Source: Steromphala cineraria
Lineage: Eukaryota; Mollusca; Gastropoda; Trochida; Trochidae
Assembly (NCBI GenBank): GCA_916613615.1
Contig: OU744725.1
Coordinates: 69,652,754-69,716,753, forward strand
DNA: 64,000 nucleotides
Reading direction: 5' to 3'
Shown here piece after piece: positions 34,841-46,104 of the stretch. The notes below the pieces were generated by a model that did no database searches, was not told the DNA's origin, and worked only from the letters and a program-made list of their open reading frames with translations. A program made the translations under genes and the position numbers. Every line of letters starts with the position of its first letter. Within the stretch, counting starts at the first letter, position 1.

Positions 34841-35953
34841 TTATATCGGGATCTCGTTTTGGAGTCTACATATAAGCTTTGTTTTATCTACATTAACTTT
34901 TAAACCTGAAAAGCGGGCAAAGAGTTCTAAAGTATTCAGAGCTGAATAAAGGCTTTTTTCTGATCCGTCTAAGGTAAGTGTCGTATCATCTGCGAACTGT
35001 GAGAGGAGATACTCTATATTTCCAAGTTTAATTCCTTTAATGTTTTTGTTTTTGCGTATCATGATTCCTAGGATTTCTACACATAGTAAAAAAATATACG
35101 GCGCTAGTGGGTCCCCCTGGCGGCAGCCCCGAGTGACTTTGAAGGGATCCGAGGCGAATCCGTTTACCATGACTCTTGATTCTATATCATTGTAGAATGT
35201 TTCTATCCAAAGTGAAATACTGGGTCCGAAATTAAAAAACTTTAAAACATTGCTCAGGTAATTTCTGTCGACTGAATCAAATGCCTTTTCAAAATCGATG
35301 AGCAGTAACAAACCCGGTATCTGGCAAGTTTCGGCATATTCCATCAGATCATATATAAGTCTCGTTACCTCCCCGATGTACCTTCCTTTGACAAAACCCT
35401 TTTGATCTTCATTAATTATGTTTGGCAATATATTTTTAATTCTGTTTGCAATAGCTGCGGCACCAACTTTATATGAGGTATTAAGTAAGGAGATAGGACG
35501 CCAGTTTTTCAAGAATTTCTTAGGTTTATTAGCTTTAGGAATACATGTTATCAGTCCTTGTTTTTGAGATATTGATAAGTTTCCGTTGTCAAAGCCACAG
35601 TTAAGTGAATTAAGAAGAAATTCTCCTAGATCTTTCCAAAAGAATTTGAGAAACTCCGTAGTGAAACCATCAGGGCCTGGACTTTTATCGTTTTTCATGT
35701 TTTTAAGGGAAAGTGACAACTCATTCAATTTCAATTTGCCTTCAAGGTTAAATTTATCATTTTCATTTAGGACTGGAACACTTTCATGTTTTAGCAATTC
35801 TGCAAGGTCAATATCAGAATGATTTTGCGCTGTGTATAATCTTTTATAAAAGAGTTGTGTTTCTTGGAGTAATTGTTTACTCTCTGTAATGAATGTTCCA
35901 TCATTTTTTTCCAAAAGATTGATTGATTTATTTAGGAAATTCCTTGACTCCAA
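34841..35953 (-). pseudogene. LINE reverse transcriptase core (Tx1/L1-like)
   Basis: A 370-codon frame with KNDKSPGPDGFTTEF (RT motif 1 region), NWRPISLLNTSYK, LLLIDFEKAFDSVDR (motif A), GCRQGDPLAPYIF (motif B) and QFADDTTLTLDG (motif C). The frame stops shortly after LKVNVDKTKLI. It continues the endonuclease upstream after a break near 35953-35993, so it is one ancestral polyprotein now split. Confidence 0.9.
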
Positions 35954-35992
35954 CTTAAGGAAGTATTTTGTTGGTTTTTCGCCCTTTTCTAT

Positions 35993-37123
35993 TCAGTTTG
36001 CTTTTGATCTTATTAGTACCCCGTTTATCTTATGATTGGCAATCTCGTCTAGGTCATGTTTGATAATATTTATTTCTTCGAGCAAATTCTGCTTCATGTC
36101 ATTATCCTCAATTTGGTCTAGTTGCCTTTCCAATTCTTCATGCTTAACTTCTAGTTTTTTTTCTTTTTCATTTATGATTTTCTTCCTGGTTGATGAATAG
36201 TATATTGTTTTACCCCTAATCATGAGTAGTAATGTTTCCCAAAGAAGTTGATCGTCTAATGAGTATTTATTTGGTTCTGTTTCCGAAATTTTGTATTGGT
36301 CTAACGTTGATTTGATTGTTTCTTTTATTAGTTTTACGTATTTTACATCTCTTAAAAGTGAATTATTAAATTTCCAAAAACCCCTCCCCCTGGCTAGTGT
36401 TGAGCATGTTAAAGATAGAGTTATCAGTGAGTGATCAGAGGTTATACTTGGAAGAATATCACAATTATTTACCGATGGTATTAGTCCATGTGAAATCAGA
36501 AAAAAGTCGAGGCGCGCTTGTTTTAAGGGAGTGGGTTGCCGCCAGGTAAATCGTTTACCGTCATAATTTAATTCACGCCAGGGATCTTTTAGATCAAACG
36601 TTTCGATCATTTCAAAAACTTTTTCTCTTGCTTTTGGATTGTTAATGTTTTTATAGTTGTAAGTATATAATTGCTTGTTCAGAACTAGATTCCAGTCTGC
36701 ACACATGCATATTTCATCACTATCATATTTCGTTGCAATGTCTATAATAGTTTGAAAGAAATCTGGATTGTCTTCGTTAGGTCCGTATATGCTTATTACA
36801 GAATAGGTTATTTCATTGACTAAAATCTTTAGGGCAACATAGTTTCCAAACTCATCTAATTTACTATCTAGCAGTTTAAACTCAAAGTTATTGTTAAATA
36901 GTATGGCTGTTCCTCGGGCGTTACTTTTAAAGCAACCTTTAAAACACTCATTATACCCCCACTGTTCTTTTATCTTCTGAATCATGTCGGAGGTGAAGTG
37001 AATATCTTGTAAACAATAAATGTTGCCTTTTTTCTTTTTTAGAAAATTAAATACTTTTTTGCGTTTGAAGTTGTTATTAAGGCCCCTACAGTTGTGACAA
37101 ACTATCTTTATTGATTCAGTCAT
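35993..37123 (-). pseudogene. LINE apurinic-endonuclease domain (Tx1/L1-like)
   Basis: A 376-codon frame starting at an ATG. It has the endonuclease/exonuclease/phosphatase fold motifs: HNCRGLNNN near residue 10, YCLQDIHF (36-43; Asp where many families have Glu, common in Tx1-like elements), ISIYGPNEDN, MCADWNLVLN and TSDHSLI near 230. This enzyme nicks the target DNA to prime reverse transcription. It ends in a Lys/Glu-rich helical linker and a stop at 35993; the RT continues in another frame. Confidence 0.85.
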
Positions 37124-38069
37124 GTGTATTTAAATAAAATATGTGTTTCCTTACAGCCAAGCTGAAATCAGTTATTATAAGAAGAGTGGTTAAGACATTA
37201 GATGTGTGGATTTTGCCTGTTTTTTTGGTAAAAAATACTTCCGGTAATGGACAAAAAGTAAATGAAAACGTTATCCCATTTGGAGATAAACTTTTAAAAA
37301 CATTACATAAAAGGAGAAAGAAAATGAACATAATGAGAGTAGTCTCTGCCCCACGAATATCATTCTCGTAGCAGAAATAAAACAGAAAACCACATTAAAG
37401 TTTACCTGATTATGAGTATTATTTACAAGAGTACGGTAAGTATCGCAACACATTGAGAGTGAAAAGTCCGTGCATGTATGTTGCAGCGCGAGTCAATCAT
37501 GCGTTTGAAAAAAAGCCACGTTGTATGGATATGAATGTGTTGGGATTATTGTACAGCGAAATATATGTTGAAATGAAGTATTGATTCAGAGGATTTTACA
37601 ATGATTTGAATTATAAGACTGAGTGATTTTAGATGATTCGTTAGTTACATGAACTCATTTAAAAAATGATGTTATAATATCAAAAGGGCATGAAATAAAT
37701 TTGATGAAATTTATTCTAGAATGTCTCAGGTTTAGATGTACATTATCAACGTTTAATTAATATTCCCATGAAAACAATGTTTAAAGATTTCCTTTGAATT
37801 TATCAGCTTAAAATAGTTCAATTAATACCCGTTTAACAAGCATTAATCTGACGTCACTGCCGCAGCAGCGCAGTTGACAAGGTCCTCAGGTAAGCATCCG
37901 AGGTTCCGAGGTTCGATTCCCACAAAGGACAAACAGGATACAAAATCTCATATCCTTTGCTCGGGCGTGATACCTGATATCGTGCGGGCAGTTAGAGATA
38001 GCAGGTATCAGTGGCACAGAATCATGAAATCAAGTTCCTCTAAATAACGACAATGGTTGTGTATATGTA
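37124..38069. other. non-coding stretch with one tRNA-like head
   Basis: It may include the lost 5' region of the preceding LINE. A tRNA-like motif occurs at 37868-37921. Nothing else recognised. Confidence 0.4.
37868..37921 (+). repeat. tRNA-derived (SINE-head-like) sequence
   Basis: A-box-like GCGCAGTTGACAAGG at 37868-37882 and B box GAGGTTCGATTCCC at about 37908-37921, at tRNA-like spacing. No clear acceptor pairing. Confidence 0.45.
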
Positions 38070-39770
38070 CATAAACATGGTAGGAAACGGTAAGCTCTTT
38101 AATTAGTACAACTCATTTTCATTTTCATTAGACTTAATCAGATAGCCTAAAATGCCGACATGTTTTTTCTCTTTAATAAAAAACAGATAGTTATCAATAT
38201 TTACCCTTTCATATTATGCATGTATGCTAAATGAACCCAAATATGTAATGTATTCTTAGGCCCAAAACCGGCTTTATTCCTCTTGTGAATTTTTTAGCAG
38301 ACCTCAATTTCAATGAGCGTAATACTTTATATTTGTACTAACAGCAGGAAGCAGGTGATGTTCTATTTATAATGACTGGTCAATGGTCAAGTTATTCTTA
38401 TCAACATTTAGAAACAATTTGATATAGACTGTTCATTGTCATGTTAAAGACGATGTGCGCTATAAGCACACTTACATTAACGCAGACATATGAATATTAA
38501 AGAAGAAACAGCAACAATTCGTGAACCTGTATAACTAGTTTACATCTAACTTTCTTTTCAATTGTGACTTTGGATATTACATTGTTATCGTTGGACCATT
38601 TGACGATGATTAAGCGGCTAAATAACACTTTGGGGGATAAAGTACAATAACTCCTTTTGTTAACAAGGGTAAAGCACCTTTAACCATATATATTATATTG
38701 GCTGTACAAAAGTGTAAGGATTTGTTTTCTTGTATACTCAAAATAGCTATAAGTGTAATTGCCAAATTACCAGAAAACTGAAGTCTAGACATTTAATTCA
38801 AATCCCAGGAATATGATACCCTCATTGTAGTGGCAGTCCTTAAAAATTTGTGCTGACAACGTTTATATATAAGTTCTAGTCTTTGATAAAGTATCGTACG
38901 GCATCATTGTTAATGGTCAATGTAATGCTGGCAAAACCTATGATTCGCTGTAAATATAACGGAAATGAAATTCATTGAAAAATGCTCCAAAAAACAAAAG
39001 TCGTAACTAATGTTGAAGCGAGTCTCAACATATTTTAACCCCCAAAACAAAATTCATGTCATTACAGATATCATCGATATGAATTACATTTATTTGTAAA
39101 TTCTTTACCACTTGCAAATATATTATTTGTGTGCGTATTTGAAGAATGATGAAGGCAATATTATGGATAGACAATTTCGAGGTATAAAATGTTAAGTTAA
39201 ATTAGTGTAAAAATAAGACGTCCGTTTCTTGTTTTGAATGACAATAGGCGTTTACTTCTGCAATATGTAAATTCCTGGCTGCTAAAACAAAGAAAGGAAA
39301 CGTGACATTTGGATGGATAATACCAAATTTATCCTTTTTTATGAATGCAGCATGAGATTAAACAAGTACAAACTGATGAAATAGCAACTTTATTAGTTCA
39401 TTAGGTACATGATTTCATCCAACTTCGTCCTTGATATTGTTTCATGAAGTGAGCTGGAAATGTAAAAAGACAAGTTTGAATAATGCATGTTTCCTCTTAT
39501 GAATAAGATATAAGCAAACTTTAGTTGGAAAGCGAAAGCCATGGTCCATGGCATTAACAAAGATAGATTAGTATAATCCTAGTTTCCCTCTCTAGCCCCA
39601 TTCTCTTTCTATAGAGGTAGATTAGTATAATCCTAGTTTCCATCCTTAGCCCTCTCCTTGAAGAACAGATTTCAAAGATAAAATGGTAGCGCTGTTACTG
39701 TTGGCAAAATTATTTTGCATTACATACAATTGATCTCCGTGCCTTATCAAGTTAACAAAGGTAGATTAGT
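38070..39770. repeat. segmental-duplication copy B, first part
   Basis: Collinear with 29020-30240. It carries an extra block of about 500 bp at 38650-39150 not present in copy A, and the first satellite units at its right end, starting at about 39560, where copy A has only one unit-like sequence. Non-coding. Confidence 0.75.
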
Positions 39771-41005
39771 ATAATCCTAGTTTCCCTCTCTAGCCCCATT
39801 CTCGTTCTATAGAGGTAGATTAGTATAATCCTAGTTTCCCTCCTTAGCCCTCTCCTTGAAGAACTGATTTCAAAGTGAAATGGTAGCGCTGTTACTGTTG
39901 GCAAAATTATTTTGCATTGTACTATTGATCTCCGTGCCATATCAAGTTAACAAAGGTAGATTAGTATTATCCTAGTTTCCCTCTCTAGCCCCATTCTCTT
40001 ACTATAGAGGTAGATTAGTATAGTCCTAGTTTCCGTCTCTAGCCCCATTCTCTTACTATAGAGGTAGATTAGTATAATCCTAGTTTCCCTCTCTAGCCCC
40101 ATTCTCTTTCTATAGAGGTAGATTAGTATAATCCTAGTTTCCCTCCTTAGCCCTCTCCTTGAAGAACTGATTTCAAAGATAAAATGGTAGCGCTGTTACT
40201 GTTGGCAAAATTATTTTGCATTGTACTATTGATCTCCGTGCCATATCAAGTTAACAAAGGTAGATTAGTATAATCCTAGTTTCAGTCTCTAGCCCCATTC
40301 TCTTACTATAGAGGTAGATTAGTATAATCCTAGTTTCCGTCTCGAGCCCCATTCTCTTTCTATAGAGGTAGATTAGTATAATCCTAGTTTCCCTCCTTAG
40401 CCCTCTCCTTGAAGAACTGATTTCAAAGATAAAATGGTAGCGCTGTTACTGTTGGCAAAATTATTTTGCATTGTACTATTGATCTCCGTGCCATATCAAG
40501 TTAACAAAGGTAGATTAGTATAATCCTAGTTTCCCTCTCTAGCCCCATTCTCTTTCTATAGAGGTAGATTAGTATAATCCTAGTTTCCCTCCTTAGCCCT
40601 CTCCTTGAAGAACTGATTTCAAAGATAAAATGGTAGCGCTGTTACTGTTGGCAAAATTATTTTGCATTGTACTATTGATCTCCGTGCCATATCAAGTTAA
40701 CAAAGGTAGATTAGTATAATCCTAGTTTCAGTCTCTAGCCCCATTCTCTTACTATAGAGGTAGATTAGTATAATCCTAGTTTCCGTCTCGAGCCCCATTC
40801 TCTTACTATAGAGGTAGATTAGTATAATCCTAGTTTCCCTCTCTAGCCCCATTCTCTTACTATAGAGGTAGAGTAGTATAATCCTAGTTTCCGTCTCGAG
40901 CCCCATTCTCTTACTATAGAGGTAGATTAGTATAATCCTAGTTTCCGTCTCGAGCCCCATTCTCTTACTATAGAGGTAGATTAGTATAATCCTAGTTTCC
41001 GTCTC
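39560..41005. repeat. 54-bp satellite, compound array with 143-bp spacer blocks
   Basis: Units of 54 bp (CCCATTCTCTTACTATAGAG, then GTAGATTAGTATAATCCTAG, then TTTCCCTCTCTAG) alternate with a conserved spacer (CTTGAAGAACTGATTTCAAA ... TGATCTCCGTGCC). The spacer begins at about 39653, 39851, 40154, 40404 and 40600; these intervals (198, 303, 250, 196) are close to 143 + n x 54. The last part before 41005 is pure 54-bp units. A LINE interrupts the array at 41006. Confidence 0.9.
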
Positions 41006-41103
41006 AAATTCAAATTCTTTATTCTCTATACACCACCACTGGTGGTACAAGAGCATAGTATAATACACAAAACAAACATATACAAAAAATGTGAAGGTCA
41101 ATA

Positions 41104-42374
41104 TTAATTCAGTTTCTTCAATTCGGTATTTACAATTGTAATAAATCTGGACAATTTCTTTACAACTCGGAGTTTTTGTGAACATAACAGTGTTTTCATT
41201 TTGTGGAGATTTGGGAAAGTATATAAATATTCTGGAATATAAAGTTTTCTTCTATCTGAAAAAGCTGGACATCGAAACAAGTAGTGAAATTCATCTGCTA
41301 TTGCTGGAGAGTTACAGAGCGGGCAATTTCTATTTTCACGTGGAATGCCTTTCCAGCGGCCAGTTTCAATAGGTAGATAATGATTACTTGTTCTAAATAG
41401 TAGTAAAGGGTATGAAATTGAGTTAGGCATTAATAGGTAGGCTTCAAAAGAGAAAGAGCTTTTAATAAATTGATAATAATATCCTTTAGAGCTTTCAGAG
41501 ATATCACTTTGCCAGTTCTGTAAGAATTGGTCCTTTAATGTACGGTCTATTAGTGCAACAATGTCGTTGATTGAATAATACATAGGTTCATAGAACATAC
41601 ACGTTAATCCACAATTGTTAAAAAGCATCTTTATAAAGCTAAACCAGGGGTTACGAACACTGAGTGATTCATTGTGCCTTAATAGCCTGTAAAGGTTGGT
41701 TGAGAATTTGGTTGGAACATCAAATGTTTCGAGCCTATACCAAAATTTGATCATTTTTAAAGCAACAAGTATTTTAAGGGGAAATCTTCCAAGCTCGCCA
41801 TAAACCATAAAGTTTGGTGTTGATGGCCGAAGACCTGCTGCTAATTTCATAAACTTTAGATGCACCTTTTCAATAATGTCTAAGTTTTCGTAACCCCATA
41901 TTTCGGAGCCATATGTTAAAATTGGTAACACCATTACGTCAAAAGCTTTAAGAAGCGAGTCTAGTGGTAAATTAATATTACGTGATCTTTTAATAAGTGA
42001 AAACATGGCTTTTCTTGCGCTGTTTACAAGATCTTTCATCGCAAAAATCATTCTTCTATTCCTATGAAAAGTAATCCCGAGATAGGTGTAAGAATCTGAT
42101 ATTTCAATTTGTTTCTCTCCGTAGCAGAAAGATAGTTTTGATTTGGATGCTGCACCACTTCCAAATATAACAATCTTAGTTTTGGAAATGTTTACATCCA
42201 TTTTCCATAACTCGCAGTATTTATAAAAGTTATCCAGAGAAGATTGAAGTTTAAGGGGAGTTTCTCCCAAAAGTACAGTATCATCAGCATATAAAAGTAT
42301 TAACAACTTAATACACAAGTCAGTGTAATCAACATCAATGCTTTCAAGTGTGACACCCTTGCACCCTTGCCGAC
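41104..42374 (-). pseudogene. LINE ORF2: RT catalytic motif C to zinc knuckle
   Basis: The 3' remainder of ORF2 (open from the MITE, with an ATG at 42318). The RT centre LLYADDTVLL is at its start. It is followed by CELWKMDVNISKTKIVIFG, SYTYLGITFHRN, the PILTYGSEIWG motif, and a C-terminal CPLCNSPAIADEFHYLFRC knuckle (CCHC type). It ends TELKKLN at 41104, about 100 bp before the element's 3' end. Apart from the MITE it is open throughout, so the LINE was fairly young when interrupted. Confidence 0.88.
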
Positions 42375-42378
42375 TTAA

Positions 42379-42734
42379 AGGGGCAGTAGCACGTTTTTTG
42401 ATAATATTATATTTTAAAATGTTCAGTGATAATTGTAAGTTAATGTTAAATGTATTATTTTGACAGGGTCAAAAATTTCATTACACAAGTCAATCATCCA
42501 TAGTCGGAAGACAAAGTATGAAGATTCACATAAAATACATAGGCCGCCATTTTTGTGTGAACACCTTTAATTCATTTTCTGTAAGAAAAAGGAATCGCAT
42601 GGCTAAACTTTACTTTAAATATTTGAATTATTACTGCTCCACTTAGTTTAAATACATTGTCTTTCAATTGGAACCATTAATTTTCATTTTCCTGACATCA
42701 CCTCATATTCCCCCTAAAACGTGCTACTGCCCCT
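42379..42734. mobile_element. TTAA-type MITE, copy 2, inserted in the LINE RT
   Basis: A clean insertion: TTAA at 42375-42378 and 42735-42738, with inverted ends AGGGGCAGTAGCACGTTTT and AACGTGCTACTGCCCCT. It is 356 bp with no coding capacity and separates RT motif B from the YADD motif. This is the best copy for defining the family boundaries. Confidence 0.92.
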
Positions 42735-42738
42735 TTAA

Positions 42739-45375
42739 GTAATTTTCTAAGTCATTAAGATAAATAGAAAACAACAAAGGTGAGAGATTTTCTCCTTGGC
42801 GAACACCACGATAGCTAAAGAAATATTCAGATTGAATATCATCTACTGCAACGCATGACTTTATATTACTGTACATATTTCTTACTAGATGAAGAAATTT
42901 TCCATCAATGTTATAGGTCAACAGTTTTTGCCATAAGCCAACTCTCCAGACATTATCAAAAGCTTTTGTGAAATCAATACATGCACAATATAATTTCCTG
43001 TTGGAGTTTTTAAGTATTTGAGATAGAGTATGAAGTACAAATATGTTATCAATGGTTGAGAAGTTTTCCCTGAATCCTGCTTGGGCCTGTGATAATATTT
43101 CATTTGATTCAAGAAAAATGTTCAATCTCTTATTAAGGACTGCAGTAAAGAGTTTTCCAAAACAACTGAGAATAGTAATTGGGCGATAGGAGTTTGGGTT
43201 ACATGTATCACCTTTCTTTTTATAAATAGGTCTTATAACACCGGTTAGCCAGGATTCAGGGATATGACCAGATGATAATATTAAATTAAAGAAAGAGACG
43301 TAAAATGATCCCATAATATCAAATGTATCTATTAGGTATTCGTTCTCAATTAAATCTATACCACTACTTTTATTTCTCTTCAGAGATTTAGCAGCTTTCT
43401 CGATTTCCTGGATAGTAATGTCACAGTTTAAACAATCATTGTCATATGACACAGACTCAGTTTCTATGGGGGTATCATCATCTGGATGGGAGGTCTCGTT
43501 TATATTTTTAAAGAATGTATGAACATCTTGGAGACTGGGCCGGGAGTCTTTAACTGTGTAATCTTTATCAGATTGTAATACTTTCCAGAATTCCTTAGGG
43601 GAGTACTTCTGATAATTTCTCAACATTTCACTTGCTTTGTTCTTGAATAGTTTGCTATATTTATTCAGACATTTCTTGTAAATTTTAGCATGATACTTAT
43701 AGTATGATTTGTGTAGTTTATCATGTGATTTCTTATAACGCCGTTTAGATTTAAGATACAATTTTCTTTTTTCTTTACATTCCGAATTAAACCACGGTTT
43801 GTTAACTATTTTCTTCTTTGCAGGTCGTAGTTCAGATGTACGGTTAGTTCTGGTCCCGAACGTGTTACACGCTGCGCTACAAAGCACGTGCGCGACCTCA
43901 TTGGCCAAACAGTTAACCTCAGTTTGCAGGTCACCATGACCTTCCAGTGCTAAATCAGCTTTATTACACAGATCATTTATCTTTTGGATATCAATATTAT
44001 TTCTAAAATTCAGCGACTTGTTACCGTCGTACTTTTTTGGTTTAATAACATTTCTAGACTGAGAGGTATCCTGGGTGGTATCATTTACACGCTTAGCGCT
44101 TTCATCTATACTTGAGGGAGTTTTAGTAAGAGAAAACGTTACTGGCGAATGTACATCAGAAAACAGGGGAGAGAACTCAAGCACTTCGAAATTTGTAAAC
44201 AAGGATAGACATTTAGGGGATGAAATGACATAGTCGATTACGCTCTTATCATTCGAGGTGTTTTTTCCTATGTATTTATCTTTGCCTAGTCGGCCATTGC
44301 AGATGAATAAATTTAATTCCTTGCAAAGATCAATAAGGCTTTTCCCATAACTGTTAACTTTCCCTTTGTCCATTGAATATCTAGTGATAGGTATATCTAG
44401 ATTATCGAAAAACAATCTAGGATTCATTTCGCTATTCAGTTCATTTGCATCGAGACCGAATTCTTCCATGATGAATCTGTCTATTGTGCAATAATCAGGT
44501 AAATTTGCTGTTCTCGCATTAAAATCGCCAATCAAGATAGCATACTCTGATTGAGTTAAACACTGCAGTATAGATTGTTCAAGGAGTGTGAATAGGTTAT
44601 CACCTGCATATTTGGAACCCGCAGGTGGTAAATAAGTGACTCCAATAAAGATATCCTGCTCTACATCAAACAATTCTTTTGTCATCTTAAACCAGCATAT
44701 ATATTCGCATTGATTATCCACTGGGGAGATATATTGTGAGTATTTATGTCTGACGGCAAGTGCTATACCTCCGGATCGTCTGCTAGCAGTTTTCCGGCTC
44801 TGAATGTAAAGCTTATATCCTTCAATAGTTAGATCGTCTAATACATCTGTCTTGGTTTCTTGTAAACAAATAATATCTCGATTTTGAATTAATTGGGCAA
44901 AGTCAGGGTATTCAAGCTTTTTGCGTAAACCACACACATTAACACTAAGGAAACTTAAGCCATTATTGCAAAGGTCAAAGTTAACACTGTCCTCACTGCA
45001 TATCTCACTATGTGAGTGGGAATGTGCATCAGGTTCAGTATATAAACTCGTAGTTACAACAGTTTCTGTCAATAAATGGTCAGTAGAAGAGAAAGCTTAA
45101 GGCTTGTGTAAGATATTCACATCAATACTTGAAGTGCAACTAGCTTGTGTTAACATGGTAGCTGAGTTAACATCAGCATTAGATGGAGGCACAATATCAG
45201 TATTAATATGATCATTAACCTTTATGATGTTATTTCTAGCAGCTTGGTTAATCTGTTCATGGTTTGAGTCACTAATATCACCAGGACATGGACTGGAGTG
45301 TAATGTACTTACATGCATGTCGTGACACACAAAGTTCTGAGCAGTCATATTGTTCACTGAGTCCGTCTCTTCCAC
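42739..45375 (-). pseudogene. LINE ORF2: endonuclease and reverse transcriptase, N-terminal part
   Basis: The catalytic protein that nicks DNA and copies RNA. In the frame from 45072 (a TTG codon) the endonuclease spans about residues 38-320: LSVNVCGL, LQETKTD (E72), IGDFNAR (D183, N185), DYVISS (D280) and SDVHSPV (D306, H308). RT follows at about 553-780: SGIDLIENEYL, YRPITILSC, CIDFTKAFDNVWR (D700) and YRGVRQGENLSPLLF. The open frame extends upstream to an ATG at 45375 with only one stop (TAA, 45097-45099), so the original start was probably at or beyond 45375. The RT is cut by a MITE; sequence on both sides of the duplicated TTAA is in the same frame. Confidence 0.88.
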
Positions 45376-45507
45376 TTCAGTAAGAGTTTCAGAGAAGTTC
45401 GGAATGTAACGAGATGTTACCGGGTCAACTCTTAGGGAGCCTGTGCTATGGTCATCTGGGGTTGAAACAGCCTCCGCAGGTGTTTGCCCCTGTCCACCGG
45501 TGACCCG

Positions 45508-46104
45508 CTATTGCCGGGCGTCTCCTGTGTTTACAAACCTGCCCGCCTGTTGCTCTGAGGCTCTGTACGGGGGAGGCACATGCACGTGCTGAAGGCGGTT
45601 GTCGACAAACAGTTTATCAACGACAATATGGGCACGTTTACCTTCTCTCCTGGCGGAGTAAAGCAAGGGCATAAGGATTTCCCGTCTGTAATCGCTGATT
45701 TCAGGTGGGAATTGTTCCACAACTCTGTAATGCTTCCCTCTAAGTTCTCTGGCGCTTCTTTTGACCGCATCACGTTCTTTAGTGACAAGAAATTTGGCGA
45801 TAATTGGCCGTGGTTTTATCTCCTCACCTGGGCGTTGGGGCGTCATCCTCCTCCTCCCTATTCTGTGGACCCGTTTGAACTGTAAATTCTCGCTGTCAAA
45901 ATCCATCTCTTTATCAATAAAATCCCTGAGCACTTTCTCGGTATCCTCTACATCATGCCTACCGTTACCATCTCTGATGATATCTGATGTAGTTTCGGGT
46001 ATGTTCGTAAAAATTAAATTGTCTCTCATAGACCTGCATCTCTGGTCTATCACTGATTCCTTCAGGGACAAATTCTCAGCTCTCAGCTCATTAAGAGTAC
46101 CAAG
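45508..46104 (-). pseudogene. LINE ORF1 protein, N-terminally truncated
   Basis: The LINE-derived part of a longer open frame (to 46386) whose first five repeats are translated satellite. The LINE part starts with a coiled-coil remnant (LNELRAENLSLKESVIDQR), then an RRM-like L1-ORF1 domain: MRDNLIFTNIPE, FKRVHRIGRRRM, RPIIAKFLVTKERDAV and VVEQFPPEISDYRRE. ORF1p binds the element RNA as a trimer in related elements. The usual N-terminus is missing because insertion was 5'-truncated. The open fusion to the satellite is an accident of phase. Confidence 0.8.

Larger units (their letters stand above)
33233..37123 (-). mobile_element. Tx1/L1-like non-LTR retrotransposon, decayed
   Basis: On the minus strand the order is endonuclease (37123-35993), reverse transcriptase (35953-34841), thumb region (34839-34552) and C-terminal domain with a zinc-knuckle-like cluster (to 33343). 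A short A-rich tail containing AATAAA complements 33233-33250. The coding sequence is split by at least four frameshifts or stops, so this copy is dead. No ORF1 was found upstream of 37123, meaning either 5' truncation or loss beyond recognition. The overall protein style (CADWNLVLN, SLLNTSYK, FADDTTLTLDGS) fits the Tx1/L1 lineage. Confidence 0.85.
41006..46104 (-). mobile_element. non-LTR retrotransposon (LINE) inserted in the satellite array
   Basis: The satellite reads ...CCGTCTC at 41005 and resumes CTCGAGCCCC at 46105, so the insertion site is exactly within one unit, with only CTC repeated at both sides. Order on the minus strand: ORF1 C-terminal part (about 46104-45508), linker frame, ORF2 endonuclease and RT (45072-42739), a TTAA MITE (42379-42734), RT remainder and zinc knuckle (42318-41104). 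The 3' end has a perfect hairpin (ACCACCACTGGTGGT, about 41032-41046) and finishes AATAAAGAATTTGAATTT. It is 5'-truncated, since ORF1 starts inside its coiled coil. The clade is not assigned. Confidence 0.9.

Noticed and set aside
40697..41185. 162-codon minus-strand frame at the array/LINE junction
   Set aside because: It joins the LINE 3' untranslated end to satellite repeats; no element or gene would encode this combination.
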